Assembly: GCF_042887685.1 (NCBI RefSeq)
Contig: NZ_JBHVOS010000019.1
Coordinates: 1 to 64,000 of the forward strand
DNA from: Oerskovia sp042887685
Lineage (GTDB): Bacteria > Actinomycetota > Actinomycetes > Actinomycetales > Cellulomonadaceae
Reading direction: 5' to 3'
Length of the DNA stretch: 64,000 bases
Every line of letters starts with the position of its first letter. The first letter of the stretch is position 1. The notes under the pieces are model-generated. The model made no database searches and was not told where the DNA came from. It saw only the letters and a program-made list of their open reading frames with translations. The translations under genes and the position numbers were made by a program. Below, piece by piece: positions 33,735 through 42,434 of the stretch.

Positions 33735-34565
33735 TCAGCTGCTCGGCGGGGCGAGGTCGACGGGCAGCCTCAGCGACGCGGGGAGCAGGGGTCGGGCGAC
33801 GGTGTCGATCATCCGGGCGAGCTCGACGTGCCGCTCCTCGTCCATGCGGTCCGCCGGGGCGGTCACGGACAGGGCGGCCACGGCCTGCCCGGCGCGCAGG
33901 AGGGGGACCGCGAGGCAGCTGATGCCGGGCTCGTTCTCCTCGGTCTCCGTCGCGTACCCGCGGGTCCTGGTCGCGCGCAGCGTCTCCCACAGCGCTTCGT
34001 CGGACACGGGGCTCGCGTCTCCGGCGGCGGCGGTGTACCAGCCCATCGCGGAGCGGTCCGTCGCGCGGAACGCGAGCAGGGCGCGTCCGAGCGCGGTGGT
34101 GGCGGCCGGGCGGCGGCGTCCGATCGCGGACCACACGCGGACGGCTCGCGCGGGCTCGACCTTGTCGAGGTAGACGATCTCCGGCCCCGACAGCACGCCC
34201 AGGTGGATGAGCTCGCCCGACGCCTCGCACACGGCGGTGAGCGCCGGGGTCAGCAGGGCCGGAAGGTGCTCCTCGCCGAGGAAGACGTTCCCGAGAGCGG
34301 TCGCGGCGGGTCCGAGGCGGTAGCTGCCGGTGGCCGGGTCCTGCTCGGCGTAGCCGCGGAAGCGCAGGGCGGCGAGCGTGCGGTGCAGCGAGGTCTTGTT
34401 CAGGCCGAGGTCTGCCGCGAGGGTGCCGAGCGGCGTGCCGTGCGGGCCTGCGGCCGCGAGGTGCTCGAGCGCGAGCAGCGCCTTGTCGACCGAGCCGAGG
34501 GGGCTCGCGGCCTGACCGGGGCCGGTCGCGGGAGTGTCCGTCTCGACGGTCGGCCGGACTACCAC
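33735..34565 (-). CDS. IclR family transcriptional regulator
   Basis: 276 residues. An N-terminal winged helix (LGSVDKALLALEHLAAA, LGLNKTSLHRTLAALRFRGY) and a C-terminal IclR effector domain (IHLGVLSGPEIVYLDKVE, GYATETEENEPGISCLAVPLL). It is divergent from KDPG aldolase and KDG kinase, hence a probable KdgR-like repressor answering to a sugar acid or KDG. GTG start at 34563-34565. Confidence 0.92.
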   Translation of the reverse strand: MVVRPTVETDTPATGPGQAASPLGSVDKALLALEHLAAAGPHGTPLGTLAADLGLNKTSLHRTLAALRFRGYAEQDPATGSYRLGPAATALGNVFLGEEHLPALLTPALTAVCEASGELIHLGVLSGPEIVYLDKVEPARAVRVWSAIGRRRPAATTALGRALLAFRATDRSAMGWYTAAAGDASPVSDEALWETLRATRTRGYATETEENEPGISCLAVPLLRAGQAVAALSVTAPADRMDEERHVELARMIDTVARPLLPASLRLPVDLAPPSS

Positions 34566-34583
34566 GGGCTGGGGCCGTTCGCG

Positions 34584-34627
34584 TAGAGTGATTTCGCATT
34601 CCAGAACATCCGTTCACTATAACGAAA
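34584..34627. promoter_or_regulatory. Promoter/operator of the KDPG aldolase-KDG kinase operon
   Basis: TAGAGT (34584-34589) is a likely -10 element; a matching -35 is poor. Just downstream lie GAAC-ATCC-GTTC (34604-34615) and the flanking dyad TTTCG (34592-34596)/CGAAA (34623-34627). Nested dyads here fit an IclR-type operator. Confidence 0.55.
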
Positions 34628-34638
34628 CGCGAGGCCTC

Positions 34639-35355
34639 ATGTCACCCGCTGCGCCCCCGACCGACCTCCACGAGCTCTTCGCCAGGGTCCGGGTCGTCCC
34701 CGTGGTCGTCGTGGAGGACGAGGCCCAGGCGCTCGCCCTCGGCGCCGCCCTGCTCGACGGCGGCCTGCCCATCGCCGAGATCACCTTCCGCACCGCAGGC
34801 GCCCGCGCCGCGATCGCCGCCGTGACGCGCGAGCTCCCCGAGCTCGTGACCGGTGCCGGGACCGTCGTCAACGCCGAGCAGGTCGACCAGGCCGTCGACG
34901 CCGGCGCCCGCTTCGTCGTCTCTCCCGGCCTGAGCGCCGACGTCGTGCGCCGCGCCCAGCACCACGGCCTGCCGATCTTCCCGGGGGTCGCGACGCCGTC
35001 GGACATCATGGCGGCCCTCGCCCTGGGGCTCGACGTCGTGAAGTTCTTCCCCGCCGGGATCAACGGGGGAGTACCCGCGATCAAGGCGCTGTCCGCGCCG
35101 TTCCCCGGCCTGCGCTTCGTCCCCACGGGCGGCGTGAGCGCCGCCAACGCGACCGACTACCTCTCGCTGCCCTCGGTCCTCGCGGTGGGAGGCTCGTGGA
35201 TGGTCGAGAAGGCCCTCGTCGAGGCGGGCGACTTCGCCGAGGTCACGCGCCGCTCCGCGCAGGCCGTCGCGCTCGCGGCGTCCACGCAGACCGCGGCGCT
35301 CACGGCGACCGCGGTCCCCGCCACCATCTCCGCCTCCGCTGCCGCAGGAAAGTGA
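34639..35355 (+). CDS. eda: KDPG/KHG aldolase
   Basis: 238 residues. A class I aldolase with Glu47 in AEITFRT and Schiff-base Lys135 in VVKFFPAG; TGAGTV, FVVSPGL and PTGGVS are family blocks. It cleaves 2-keto-3-deoxy-6-phosphogluconate to pyruvate and glyceraldehyde-3-phosphate. The last about 25 residues (Ala/Thr-rich) are beyond the usual end. The ATG follows GAGGCCTC; kdgK starts six bases after its stop, so they form an operon. Confidence 0.93.
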   Translation: MSPAAPPTDLHELFARVRVVPVVVVEDEAQALALGAALLDGGLPIAEITFRTAGARAAIAAVTRELPELVTGAGTVVNAEQVDQAVDAGARFVVSPGLSADVVRRAQHHGLPIFPGVATPSDIMAALALGLDVVKFFPAGINGGVPAIKALSAPFPGLRFVPTGGVSAANATDYLSLPSVLAVGGSWMVEKALVEAGDFAEVTRRSAQAVALAASTQTAALTATAVPATISASAAAGK

Positions 35356-35361
35356 GCTGAC

Positions 35362-36477
35362 ATGACCGACAGCACCCAGGCGCCCCTGGACCTCCGCCCG
35401 GCCGCGGCCTGCACCTACGACGTCGTCTCCCTCGGCGAGGTCATGCTCCGCCTCGACCCGGGCGAGCGACGCATCAAGACCACGCGTTCGTTCGACGCCT
35501 GGGAGGGCGGCGGCGAGTACAACGTCGCGCGCGGCCTGCGCCGCTGCTTCGGCCTGCGCGGCGCGATCGTCACGGCGCTCGCGGACAACGAGGTCGGCCG
35601 TCTGGTCGAGGACCTCATGCTCACGGGCGGGCTCGACACGAGCTGGGTGCAGTGGGTGCCCTACGACGGGATCGGCCGGACGGTCCGCAACGGTCTCAAC
35701 TTCACCGAGCGCGGCTACGGCGTGCGCGGCGCGGTAGGCGTGAGCGACCGCGGGAACACCGCGATCGCGCAGATGCGACCGGACGACGTCGACTGGGACG
35801 AGCTGTTCGGCAGCGGCGTGCGCTGGCTGCACACCGGCGGCATCTTCGCGGCGCTCTCCGCGTCGTCCGCGGACGTCGCCGAGGCTGCGATGAAGGCCGC
35901 GCGCAAGCACGGCACGATCGTGTCCTACGACCTCAACTACCGCCCGTCGCTCTGGCAGGGCATCGGCGGCCCGGCACGCGCGCAGGAGGTCAACCGCCAC
36001 CTCGCGCAGTACGTCGACGTCATGATCGGCAACGAGGAGGACTTCACCGCGAGCCTCGGGTTCGAGATCGAGGGCGTCGACGAGAGCCTGACCGACCTCG
36101 ACACCGCGGCGTTCCGCGCCATGATCGAGACCGCCGCGGCCGCGTACCCGAACTTCCAGGTCATCGGCACCACGCTGCGCGCCGTCCACTCCGCGACCCG
36201 CAACGACTGGGGTGCCGTCGCGTGGTCCCGCGTGCAGGGGTTCGCCGAGGCCACGCACCGCGCCGACCTCGAGATCCTCGACCGCGTCGGCGGCGGCGAC
36301 TCGTTCGCCTCGGGCCTCGCGTACGGGCTCATGGAGCTCGGCTCGATCCAGGAGGCCGTCGAGTACGGCGCCGCGCACGGCGCCCTCGCGATGACCACGC
36401 CGGGCGACACGTCGACGGCGTCGCTCGCCGAGGTGCGCAGGCTCGCGTCGGGCGGGAGCGCGCGCGTCCAGCGCTGA
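35362..36477 (+). CDS. kdgK: 2-keto-3-deoxygluconate kinase (PfkB family)
   Basis: 371 residues. PfkB fold: GEVMLRLDPGERR start, GGGEYNVARGLRRCFG substrate region, and the C-terminal GGGDSFASGLAYGLM with catalytic aspartate. It makes the substrate for the aldolase encoded just upstream, so the pair converts KDG to pyruvate and triose phosphate. Substrate assignment rests on context. Confidence 0.9.
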   Translation: MTDSTQAPLDLRPAAACTYDVVSLGEVMLRLDPGERRIKTTRSFDAWEGGGEYNVARGLRRCFGLRGAIVTALADNEVGRLVEDLMLTGGLDTSWVQWVPYDGIGRTVRNGLNFTERGYGVRGAVGVSDRGNTAIAQMRPDDVDWDELFGSGVRWLHTGGIFAALSASSADVAEAAMKAARKHGTIVSYDLNYRPSLWQGIGGPARAQEVNRHLAQYVDVMIGNEEDFTASLGFEIEGVDESLTDLDTAAFRAMIETAAAAYPNFQVIGTTLRAVHSATRNDWGAVAWSRVQGFAEATHRADLEILDRVGGGDSFASGLAYGLMELGSIQEAVEYGAAHGALAMTTPGDTSTASLAEVRRLASGGSARVQR

Positions 36478-36495
36478 CGATCGATCGAACGCCCA

Positions 36496-36552
36496 CGAGA
36501 TGCGGCGAACGGGGGTCCAGGAGGCCCGGCGACCCCCGTTCGCCGCATCTCG
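36496..36552. repeat. Intergenic hairpin (copy D), likely terminator
   Basis: Perfect 22-bp arms, 36496-36517 and 36531-36552 (starting CGAGATGCGGCGAAC), with a 13-base loop containing GCCCGG. It starts 19 bases after the kdgK stop codon. Confidence 0.9.
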
Positions 36553-36726
36553 CGACGGTTCGTGCGCGTGCCGACCCGGCGAGGAACCGGGCGGGTGGTT
36601 CTCGGCGGCACGCCGGGCCGTATCCCGAGCGCTCCCCCGGGGTCGCGGCTAGGGTGGACGAGGACGGACAGATCGGACACAGCCCGCCGGTGGCCCGCAT
36701 GGCCCGGCGAGTGCGAGGAGGCACAC

Positions 36727-37095
36727 GTGGTGCAGCGCGGTGAGGTGCCTCTGGGCCGCCTCCCACGGCGCACCGTCGACGCGCCCGCCGACATCGCCCG
36801 CGCCGTCGAGCATGCACGCATCCTGCGCGGAGCGGGCGACCCCACGGGGGCGGCCCGCGTCCTCGACCGGGCCTTCGACGCCGAGGGCGTCCGGACCCGG
36901 ACCGTCTCCGAGCGCCTGCGCTTCCGCGCCCTCGTCCTGCGGGCGGACCTCGCGCTCCAGCTGCACGACGACGTCGCGGCCGCACGGTTCCTCGCCGGCG
37001 CCGAGTCGCTTCCCCTGCTCGCGGACGCGCTCGCCGCCCTCGACGACGACCTGCACCTGGCCGAGGAGCTGCGCGAGCGCCTCGACGCCGACTGA
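36727..37095 (+). CDS. Hypothetical protein, TPR-like helical
   Basis: 122 residues from GTG 36727, preceded by GAGGAGGC. Mostly alpha-helical and alanine/leucine-rich (DIARAVEHARILRGAGDPTGAARVLDRAF, RALVLRADLALQLHDDVAAARFLAGAE), resembling two or three tetratricopeptide-like helical hairpins. No catalytic motif. I do not recognise the family. It ends 214 bases before the kdp operon. Confidence 0.6.
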   Translation: MVQRGEVPLGRLPRRTVDAPADIARAVEHARILRGAGDPTGAARVLDRAFDAEGVRTRTVSERLRFRALVLRADLALQLHDDVAAARFLAGAESLPLLADALAALDDDLHLAEELRERLDAD

Positions 37096-37114
37096 CACGG
37101 CGCCCACCGCCTGC

Positions 37115-37163
37115 CGTCAGGGTTGCGTCAACGCGCGACCGACCCCCGTCAAGAACCCGTCAA
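37115..37163. promoter_or_regulatory. Candidate KdpE operator (four phased CGTCA boxes)
   Basis: CGTCA occurs at 37115, 37126, 37147 and 37158: two direct-repeat pairs with an 11-base period, 21 bases apart, all on one helix face. OmpR-type regulators such as KdpE bind direct repeats with this spacing. A -10-like AATAGAC follows at 37191. It lies upstream of kdpF; no c-di-AMP riboswitch is apparent. Confidence 0.65.
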
Positions 37164-37309
37164 CGCCGCGGCCTGCGCCCTCCGCGACGCAATAGACCTG
37201 GGGTGTGCGCAGGAGCTGCGCACCGGCACCGCGCCACCGCACCGACCACGAGCAGCCGCTCGCGATCACCCGGGACGCCCGCCGCACGACGTTCGAAGGC
37301 AGAGCTCAG

Positions 37310-37408
37310 ATGGCCGACCTGGCCTACATCCTGCTGACCGTGGTGTTCTTCACCGCCGTCGGCCTCGTGGCGCGCCGCCACGGCTCCTCCGGGGGGTCCT
37401 CGTCATGA
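37310..37408 (+). CDS. Small membrane protein upstream of kdpF
   Basis: 32 residues, one transmembrane helix (LAYILLTVVFFTAVGLVARR) and a Ser/Gly tail. The ATG at 37310 is preceded by GGCAGAGC; its stop overlaps kdpF by ATGA. In size and topology it resembles KdpF, so it may be a second small Kdp subunit or leader. Too small for homology by eye. Confidence 0.6.
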   Translation: MADLAYILLTVVFFTAVGLVARRHGSSGGSSS

Positions 37409-37497
37409 CGGTTCTCGACTGGGTCGGGCTCGGCGCCGTCGTGGTGCTCCTCGGCTACCTGTTCGTCGCCCTGCTCCGCAGCGACAAGGTCCGGTGA
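37405..37497 (+). CDS. kdpF: Potassium-transporting ATPase subunit KdpF
   Basis: 30 residues, a single membrane helix ending in YLFVALLRSDKVR, which matches the KdpF consensus (YL-x2-ALL+P/S). It stabilises the KdpABC complex. It overlaps its neighbours on both sides (ATGA, GTGA). Confidence 0.9.
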   Translation: MTVLDWVGLGAVVVLLGYLFVALLRSDKVR

Positions 37498-39218
37498 GCG
37501 CGACCGTGCTGACCCTGACCACCTCGGCGGCCCAGGCCGGAGCGGGACCGTCCGCTCCCAGCGTGTGGCTCGCCGTCGGGCAGCTCGTCCTGCTGCTCCT
37601 CGCGCTCGCCGCGGTGCACGCCCCGCTCGGCGCCTACATGGCACGCGTCTTCACCTCGCCGCGCCACCTGCGCGTCGAGAAGGCCGGGTACCGGATCATG
37701 CGTGTCGACCCGGACGCCGAGCAGAGGTGGAGCACCTACCTGCTCTCGCTGCTCGGCTTCTCGATGGCCTCGCTCCTGCTCCTCTACGGGCTCGCCCGGC
37801 TCCAGCAGCACCTGCCGATGAACCTCGGCTTCTCGGCGTTCGACCCGGCCGGCGCCTGGAACACCGCGGTCTCGTTCGTGGCCAACACGAACTGGCAGTG
37901 GTACTCGGGCGAGGCGGCCGCGGGGCACCTGCTCCAGATGGCCGGGCTCGCGGTGCAGAACTTCGTGTCCGCGGCCGTCGGCATCTCGGTCGCGGTCGCC
38001 CTGATCCGCGGCTTCATGCGCTCTGGCACCGACGGGCGCGTCGGCAACTTCTGGTCCGACCTGACCCGCACATGCGTGCGCATCCTGCTGCCCATGGCGT
38101 TCGTCGGCGCGCTCGTCCTGCTCGCCACGGGCGTCATCCAGAACTTCGACGCGCACACCGCGATCGACACGGTCGCCGGTGGCACCCAGCACGTGCTCGG
38201 CGGCCCCGTCGCGTCGCAAGAGGTCATCAAGGAGCTCGGCACCAACGGCGGCGGATTCTTCAACGCCAACTCGGCGCACCCCCTCGAGAACCCCAGCCCG
38301 TTCTCCAACCTGTTCGAGATCTTCCTCATCCTCGTCATCCCCTTCACCCTGCCCCGCACGTTCGGCCTCATGGTCGGCGACAAGCGCCAGGGCTGGGCGA
38401 TCCTCGGGGCCATGGGTGCGCTGTGGTTCGTCGCGGTCGCACTCATCACCTGGGCCGAGATGGCCGGGCCCGGAGCCGCCCCGCTCGCCGCGGGCGGCGC
38501 CATGGAGGGCAAGGAGACCCGCTTCGGCCTCGCCGCGAGCGCCCTGTTCGCCGCGTCGACCACGGGCACCTCGACCGGTGCCGTCAACGCGATGCACGAC
38601 TCCCTGACCGCCCCGGGCGGCGGCGTCACGATGTTCACCATGATGCTCGGCGAGATCGCGCCGGGCGGCGTGGGCTCGGGCCTGTACGGGATGCTCATGC
38701 TCGCGATCGTCGCGGTGTTCGTCTCGGGCCTCATGGTGGGGCGCACGCCCGAGTACCTGGGCAAGAAGATCGGCCGCCAGGAGATCACGCTCGTCGCGCT
38801 CTACATCCTCACCGTCCCGTTCCTCGTGCTCGTCGGCACGGCCCTCGCGATCGCGCTGCCCGCCGGGCAGGCAGGCATCCAGGAGGCGGGCCCGCACGGG
38901 CTGTCCGAGGTCCTGTACGCGTTCACGTCCGCGGCCAACAACAACGGCTCGGCGTTCGGCGGCCTCACGTCCGGCACGCCCTTCTACAACACGGCCCTCG
39001 GCATCGCGATGCTCGCCGGCCGCTTCGTCCCCATCGCCCTCGTCCTGGCCCTCGCCGGACGCTTCGCCTCGCAGAAGAAGGTCCCCGCCACGGCGGGCAC
39101 CCTCCCGACGCACCAGCCGCTCTTCGTGGGCGTCCTGGGAACCGTCGCCCTGGTCGTCGTCGGGCTCACCTTCGTCCCCGTGCTGTCGCTCGGTCCCATC
39201 GTGGAGTCGCTCTCATGA
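37494..39218 (+). CDS. kdpA: Potassium-transporting ATPase subunit KdpA
   Basis: 574 residues, about ten membrane segments. It carries four selectivity-filter-like loops (for example FVANTNWQWYSG, LGTNGGGFFNANSAHPLENP, TSTGAVNAMHDS, TSAANNNGSAFGGL) typical of the K+-binding subunit. GTG start overlaps kdpF; ATGA overlap with kdpB. Confidence 0.96.
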   Translation: MSATVLTLTTSAAQAGAGPSAPSVWLAVGQLVLLLLALAAVHAPLGAYMARVFTSPRHLRVEKAGYRIMRVDPDAEQRWSTYLLSLLGFSMASLLLLYGLARLQQHLPMNLGFSAFDPAGAWNTAVSFVANTNWQWYSGEAAAGHLLQMAGLAVQNFVSAAVGISVAVALIRGFMRSGTDGRVGNFWSDLTRTCVRILLPMAFVGALVLLATGVIQNFDAHTAIDTVAGGTQHVLGGPVASQEVIKELGTNGGGFFNANSAHPLENPSPFSNLFEIFLILVIPFTLPRTFGLMVGDKRQGWAILGAMGALWFVAVALITWAEMAGPGAAPLAAGGAMEGKETRFGLAASALFAASTTGTSTGAVNAMHDSLTAPGGGVTMFTMMLGEIAPGGVGSGLYGMLMLAIVAVFVSGLMVGRTPEYLGKKIGRQEITLVALYILTVPFLVLVGTALAIALPAGQAGIQEAGPHGLSEVLYAFTSAANNNGSAFGGLTSGTPFYNTALGIAMLAGRFVPIALVLALAGRFASQKKVPATAGTLPTHQPLFVGVLGTVALVVVGLTFVPVLSLGPIVESLS

Positions 39219-41662
39219 ATCGTTCTTCTTCCGTCGCTCCCTCGGGGCGCGTCCCCGCGGAGGGCGGGGCGGGTCTTCCGGAGGACCTCGTTCCTCGGTC
39301 CTCCGCCAGGCCCGCCACGACCCGCCCCACCCCCCGCGGTGACACGCTGCTCGATTCGTCGGACGCGGTGCTGCTTCCTGTCGCTGGGGTCGCACCAGGT
39401 GCTGTCGAGGTGGGAACCGCCGATGCCGTGGGTGGTTCCGGCTCGGCTGGTCCGATTGGTGGCCGCAAGGCCGGGCCCGGGCGCGGGGCCTCGCTCTCGT
39501 GGCCCCAGGTCCGGGCCGCGCTGCCCGGGGCGTTCCGCAAGCTCGACCCGCGCGAGCTGTACACGTCGCCCGTGCTGTTCGTCGTCGAGCTCGGGGCCGT
39601 GGCCACGACGCTGCTGGCCGCGTTCGACCCGAGCGTGTTCGCGTGGGCCATCGCGGTGTGGTTGTGGGCGACCGTGCTGTTCGCGACCCTCGCCGAGTCG
39701 ATCGCGGAGAGCCGCGGCAAGGCGCAGGCGTCGAGCCTGCGCGCGACCCAGCAGCAGACGACCGCGCGGCGGGTCATGGCGCCGTCGGACACCCTGGCGT
39801 CCGGCACGGGCCTGGCGTCCCTCCCGACGGCGGAGGTCCCCTCCTCGACGCTGGCCGTCGGGGACGTGGTGGTCGTCCGGGCGGGCGAGATCATCCCTGG
39901 TGACGGCGACGTCGTCGAGGGTGTCGCGTCGGTCGACGAGTCCGCGATCACGGGCGAGTCGGCCCCGGTGATCCGCGAGTCGGGCGGCGACCGGTCGGCG
40001 GTCACCGGCGGGACGGTGGTCCTGTCCGACACGATCGTCGTGCGGATCACGGCCCCCGCGGGCCACACGTTCGTCGACCGCATGATCGCGCTCGTCGAGG
40101 GGTCCGAGCGTCAGCGCACGCCCAACGAGATCGCGCTCAACATCCTGCTGACCTCGCTCACGATCATCTTCCTGCTGGCCGTCGTGACGCTCCAGCCGTT
40201 CGCGGTGTACTCGGGCTCGAAGCAGTCGATGATCGTCCTGATCTCCCTGCTCGTGTGCCTCATCCCCACGACGATCGGTGCGCTGCTGTCCGCGATCGGC
40301 ATCGCGGGCATGGACCGGCTCGTCCAGCGCAACGTCCTGGCGATGTCGGGTCGCGCGGTCGAGGCCGCGGGCGACGTGGACGTGCTGCTGCTCGACAAGA
40401 CGGGCACCATCACGTACGGCAACCGCCAGGCTGCCGACCTCCTCACGGTCGGTGACGTCACGACGGCGCAGCTCGCCGAGGCCGCGCGCCTGTCCTCGCT
40501 CGCGGACGAGACGCCCGAGGGCAAGAGCATCGTGGTGCTCGTGCGCGAGCGGTACGGCGTGGGGGGCCAGGCGTCGGGCCCGGCCCCGGCGGCAGGGGAG
40601 CCCGAGCATGCGGCGCGCGCGACGTCGTCGGGCGGCGAGGGCACGGTGGGCGGCGCGGAGGACCTCGCCGGGGCCGAGATGGTGCCCTTCACCGCGCAGA
40701 CCCGCATGAGCGGGATCGACCTGCCCCTGCCCGACGGGCGCGTGCGCCGCATCCGCAAGGGCGCCGGCAGCGCGGTCCAGCGCTGGGTGCACTCGACCGG
40801 TGCACCGGCCCGGGGCGCGGCCAGCGTCGTGGCCGACCAGCTCGCAGCCCACGTCGACGCCGTCAGCTCCTCGGGCGGCACGCCGCTCGTCGTGGCCGAG
40901 CAGGTCGGCGAGGGCCCGGCACGCGTGCTGGGCGTCGTGCACCTCAAGGACGTCGTCAAGGCCGGCATGCGCGAGCGGTTCGACGAGCTGCGCGCCATGG
41001 GCATCCGCACCGTCATGGTCACGGGTGACAACGCCGTGACCGCGCGGGCCATCGCCGCCGAGGCGGGCGTCGACGACGTCCTGGCCGAGGCGACGCCCGA
41101 GGACAAGCTCGCGCTCATCCGGCGCGAGCAGGCCGGCGGGCGGCTCGTCGCCATGGCGGGCGACGGCACCAACGACGCCCCCGCCCTGGCGCAGGCCGAC
41201 GTGGGCGTCGCGATGAACACCGGGACCACCGCCGCCAAGGAGGCGGGCAACATGGTGGACCTCGACTCCGACCCGACCAAGCTCATCGAGATCGTCGAGA
41301 TCGGCAAGCAGCTCCTCATCACGCGCGGAGCCCTCACGACGTTCTCGATCGCGAACGACATCGCGAAGTACTTCGCGATCCTGCCCGCGATGTTCATGGT
41401 CGTGTTCCCGCAGCTCGCGGTGCTCAACGTCATGCGCCTGTCGAGCCCCGAGTCGGCCATCCTGTCGGCCGTCGTGTTCAACGCGCTCATCATCCTGGTG
41501 CTCATCCCGCTCTCGCTGAAGGGCGTGCGGTACCGACCGTCGTCGGCCTCGGCGATGCTGCGGCGCAACCTCCTGGTCTACGGCGTGGGCGGCCTCGTGG
41601 CCCCGTTCGTCGGGATCAAGCTCATCGACCTCGTGATCTCCCTCATCCCCGGGATTGGCTGA
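39215..41662 (+). CDS. kdpB: Potassium-transporting ATPase ATP-binding subunit KdpB
   Basis: 815 residues, P-type ATPase. TGES near 246, phosphorylated Asp394 in DKTGT, MAGDGTNDAPALAQ near 645, and the terminal membrane helices (FSIANDIAKYFAILPAMF). Normal KdpB homology begins at about residue 95 (WPQVRAALPGAFRKLDPRELYTSPV). The first about 90 residues are an extra Ser/Pro/Gly-rich segment whose codons are more T-rich than the neighbours. A second, Gly/Ala-rich insertion of about 40 residues lies near 447-488 in the nucleotide-binding domain. A 9-bp stem (CGGAGGACC/GGTCCTCCG, 39279-39305) lies in the extension. Confidence 0.95.
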   Translation: MNRSSSVAPSGRVPAEGGAGLPEDLVPRSSARPATTRPTPRGDTLLDSSDAVLLPVAGVAPGAVEVGTADAVGGSGSAGPIGGRKAGPGRGASLSWPQVRAALPGAFRKLDPRELYTSPVLFVVELGAVATTLLAAFDPSVFAWAIAVWLWATVLFATLAESIAESRGKAQASSLRATQQQTTARRVMAPSDTLASGTGLASLPTAEVPSSTLAVGDVVVVRAGEIIPGDGDVVEGVASVDESAITGESAPVIRESGGDRSAVTGGTVVLSDTIVVRITAPAGHTFVDRMIALVEGSERQRTPNEIALNILLTSLTIIFLLAVVTLQPFAVYSGSKQSMIVLISLLVCLIPTTIGALLSAIGIAGMDRLVQRNVLAMSGRAVEAAGDVDVLLLDKTGTITYGNRQAADLLTVGDVTTAQLAEAARLSSLADETPEGKSIVVLVRERYGVGGQASGPAPAAGEPEHAARATSSGGEGTVGGAEDLAGAEMVPFTAQTRMSGIDLPLPDGRVRRIRKGAGSAVQRWVHSTGAPARGAASVVADQLAAHVDAVSSSGGTPLVVAEQVGEGPARVLGVVHLKDVVKAGMRERFDELRAMGIRTVMVTGDNAVTARAIAAEAGVDDVLAEATPEDKLALIRREQAGGRLVAMAGDGTNDAPALAQADVGVAMNTGTTAAKEAGNMVDLDSDPTKLIEIVEIGKQLLITRGALTTFSIANDIAKYFAILPAMFMVVFPQLAVLNVMRLSSPESAILSAVVFNALIILVLIPLSLKGVRYRPSSASAMLRRNLLVYGVGGLVAPFVGIKLIDLVISLIPGIG

Positions 41663-41663
41663 C

Positions 41664-42386
41664 ATGCCTGGCACTCTCTCCACCCCCGCGGGCGTCCCCG
41701 GACGCCCCTCCCCCCTCGCGCGCCCCTCGGCCTCGGCCGGTGCCGCCTCGCTCTTCCGTCAGACCCTCGCGGGACTGCGCGTCCTGCTCGTCCTGACGCT
41801 GCTCCTGGGCGTGGCCTACCCGCTCGCGGTGTGGGGCGTCGGGCAGCTCGCCCTGCCGTGGCAGGCGAACGGCTCGCTCGTGCGCAGCGACGGCACGCAC
41901 GCCACGTCGATCACCGACACCGGCGCCGACGGGGCGCCCGTCGTGGGCTCGGCCCTGATCGGGCAGGACTTCGCCGCGGCCGACGACGCCGAGGCCTGGT
42001 TCCACGGCCGCCCCTCGGCCGCGGGCGACGGCTACGACACTCTCGCGTCCGCGGGCACCAACCTCGGGCCCCTCAACCCTGAGCTCGTCGCCTCGATCGA
42101 CGAGCGCCGGGCGGCGCTCGCGGACCTCAACGGCGTCGACCCCGCGTCGCTGCCCGCCGACGCGCTCACGGCCTCGGCGTCGGGCCTCGACCCGCAGATC
42201 AGCCCCGCGTACGCGGCCCTGCAGGTTGCCCGCGTCGCCGAGGCCAGGGGCCTCGACGAGGCCGTCGTGGCCGACCTGGTCGCGCAGCACACCGCGGGGC
42301 GCGACCTCGGCGTCCTGGGTGAACCGCGTGTCAACGTGCTCGAGCTCAACCTCGCGCTCGAGAACTCGGAGAAGATGAACCCATGA
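41664..42386 (+). CDS. kdpC: Potassium-transporting ATPase subunit KdpC
   Basis: 240 residues. One membrane helix near residues 35-55 (LRVLLVLTLLLGVAYPLAVWG), then the KdpC domain: GSALIGQDF, FHGRPSAAG, SAGTNLGPLNPELVASIDER, and VNVLELNLAL. It assists ATP binding by KdpB. The start follows kdpB by one base. An extra about 25-residue Pro/Ser/Ala-rich lead precedes the helix. Confidence 0.95.
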   Translation: MPGTLSTPAGVPGRPSPLARPSASAGAASLFRQTLAGLRVLLVLTLLLGVAYPLAVWGVGQLALPWQANGSLVRSDGTHATSITDTGADGAPVVGSALIGQDFAAADDAEAWFHGRPSAAGDGYDTLASAGTNLGPLNPELVASIDERRAALADLNGVDPASLPADALTASASGLDPQISPAYAALQVARVAEARGLDEAVVADLVAQHTAGRDLGVLGEPRVNVLELNLALENSEKMNP

Positions 42387-42434
42387 CGACACGCACGACG
42401 CCCCGCGCCGTCGACCGGACGGCACGGGTGCCCC

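Noticed and set aside
37096..37309. c-di-AMP or K+ riboswitch upstream of kdp
   Set aside because: I could not find the conserved core elements; the region is explained by direct repeats and the start of a small gene.
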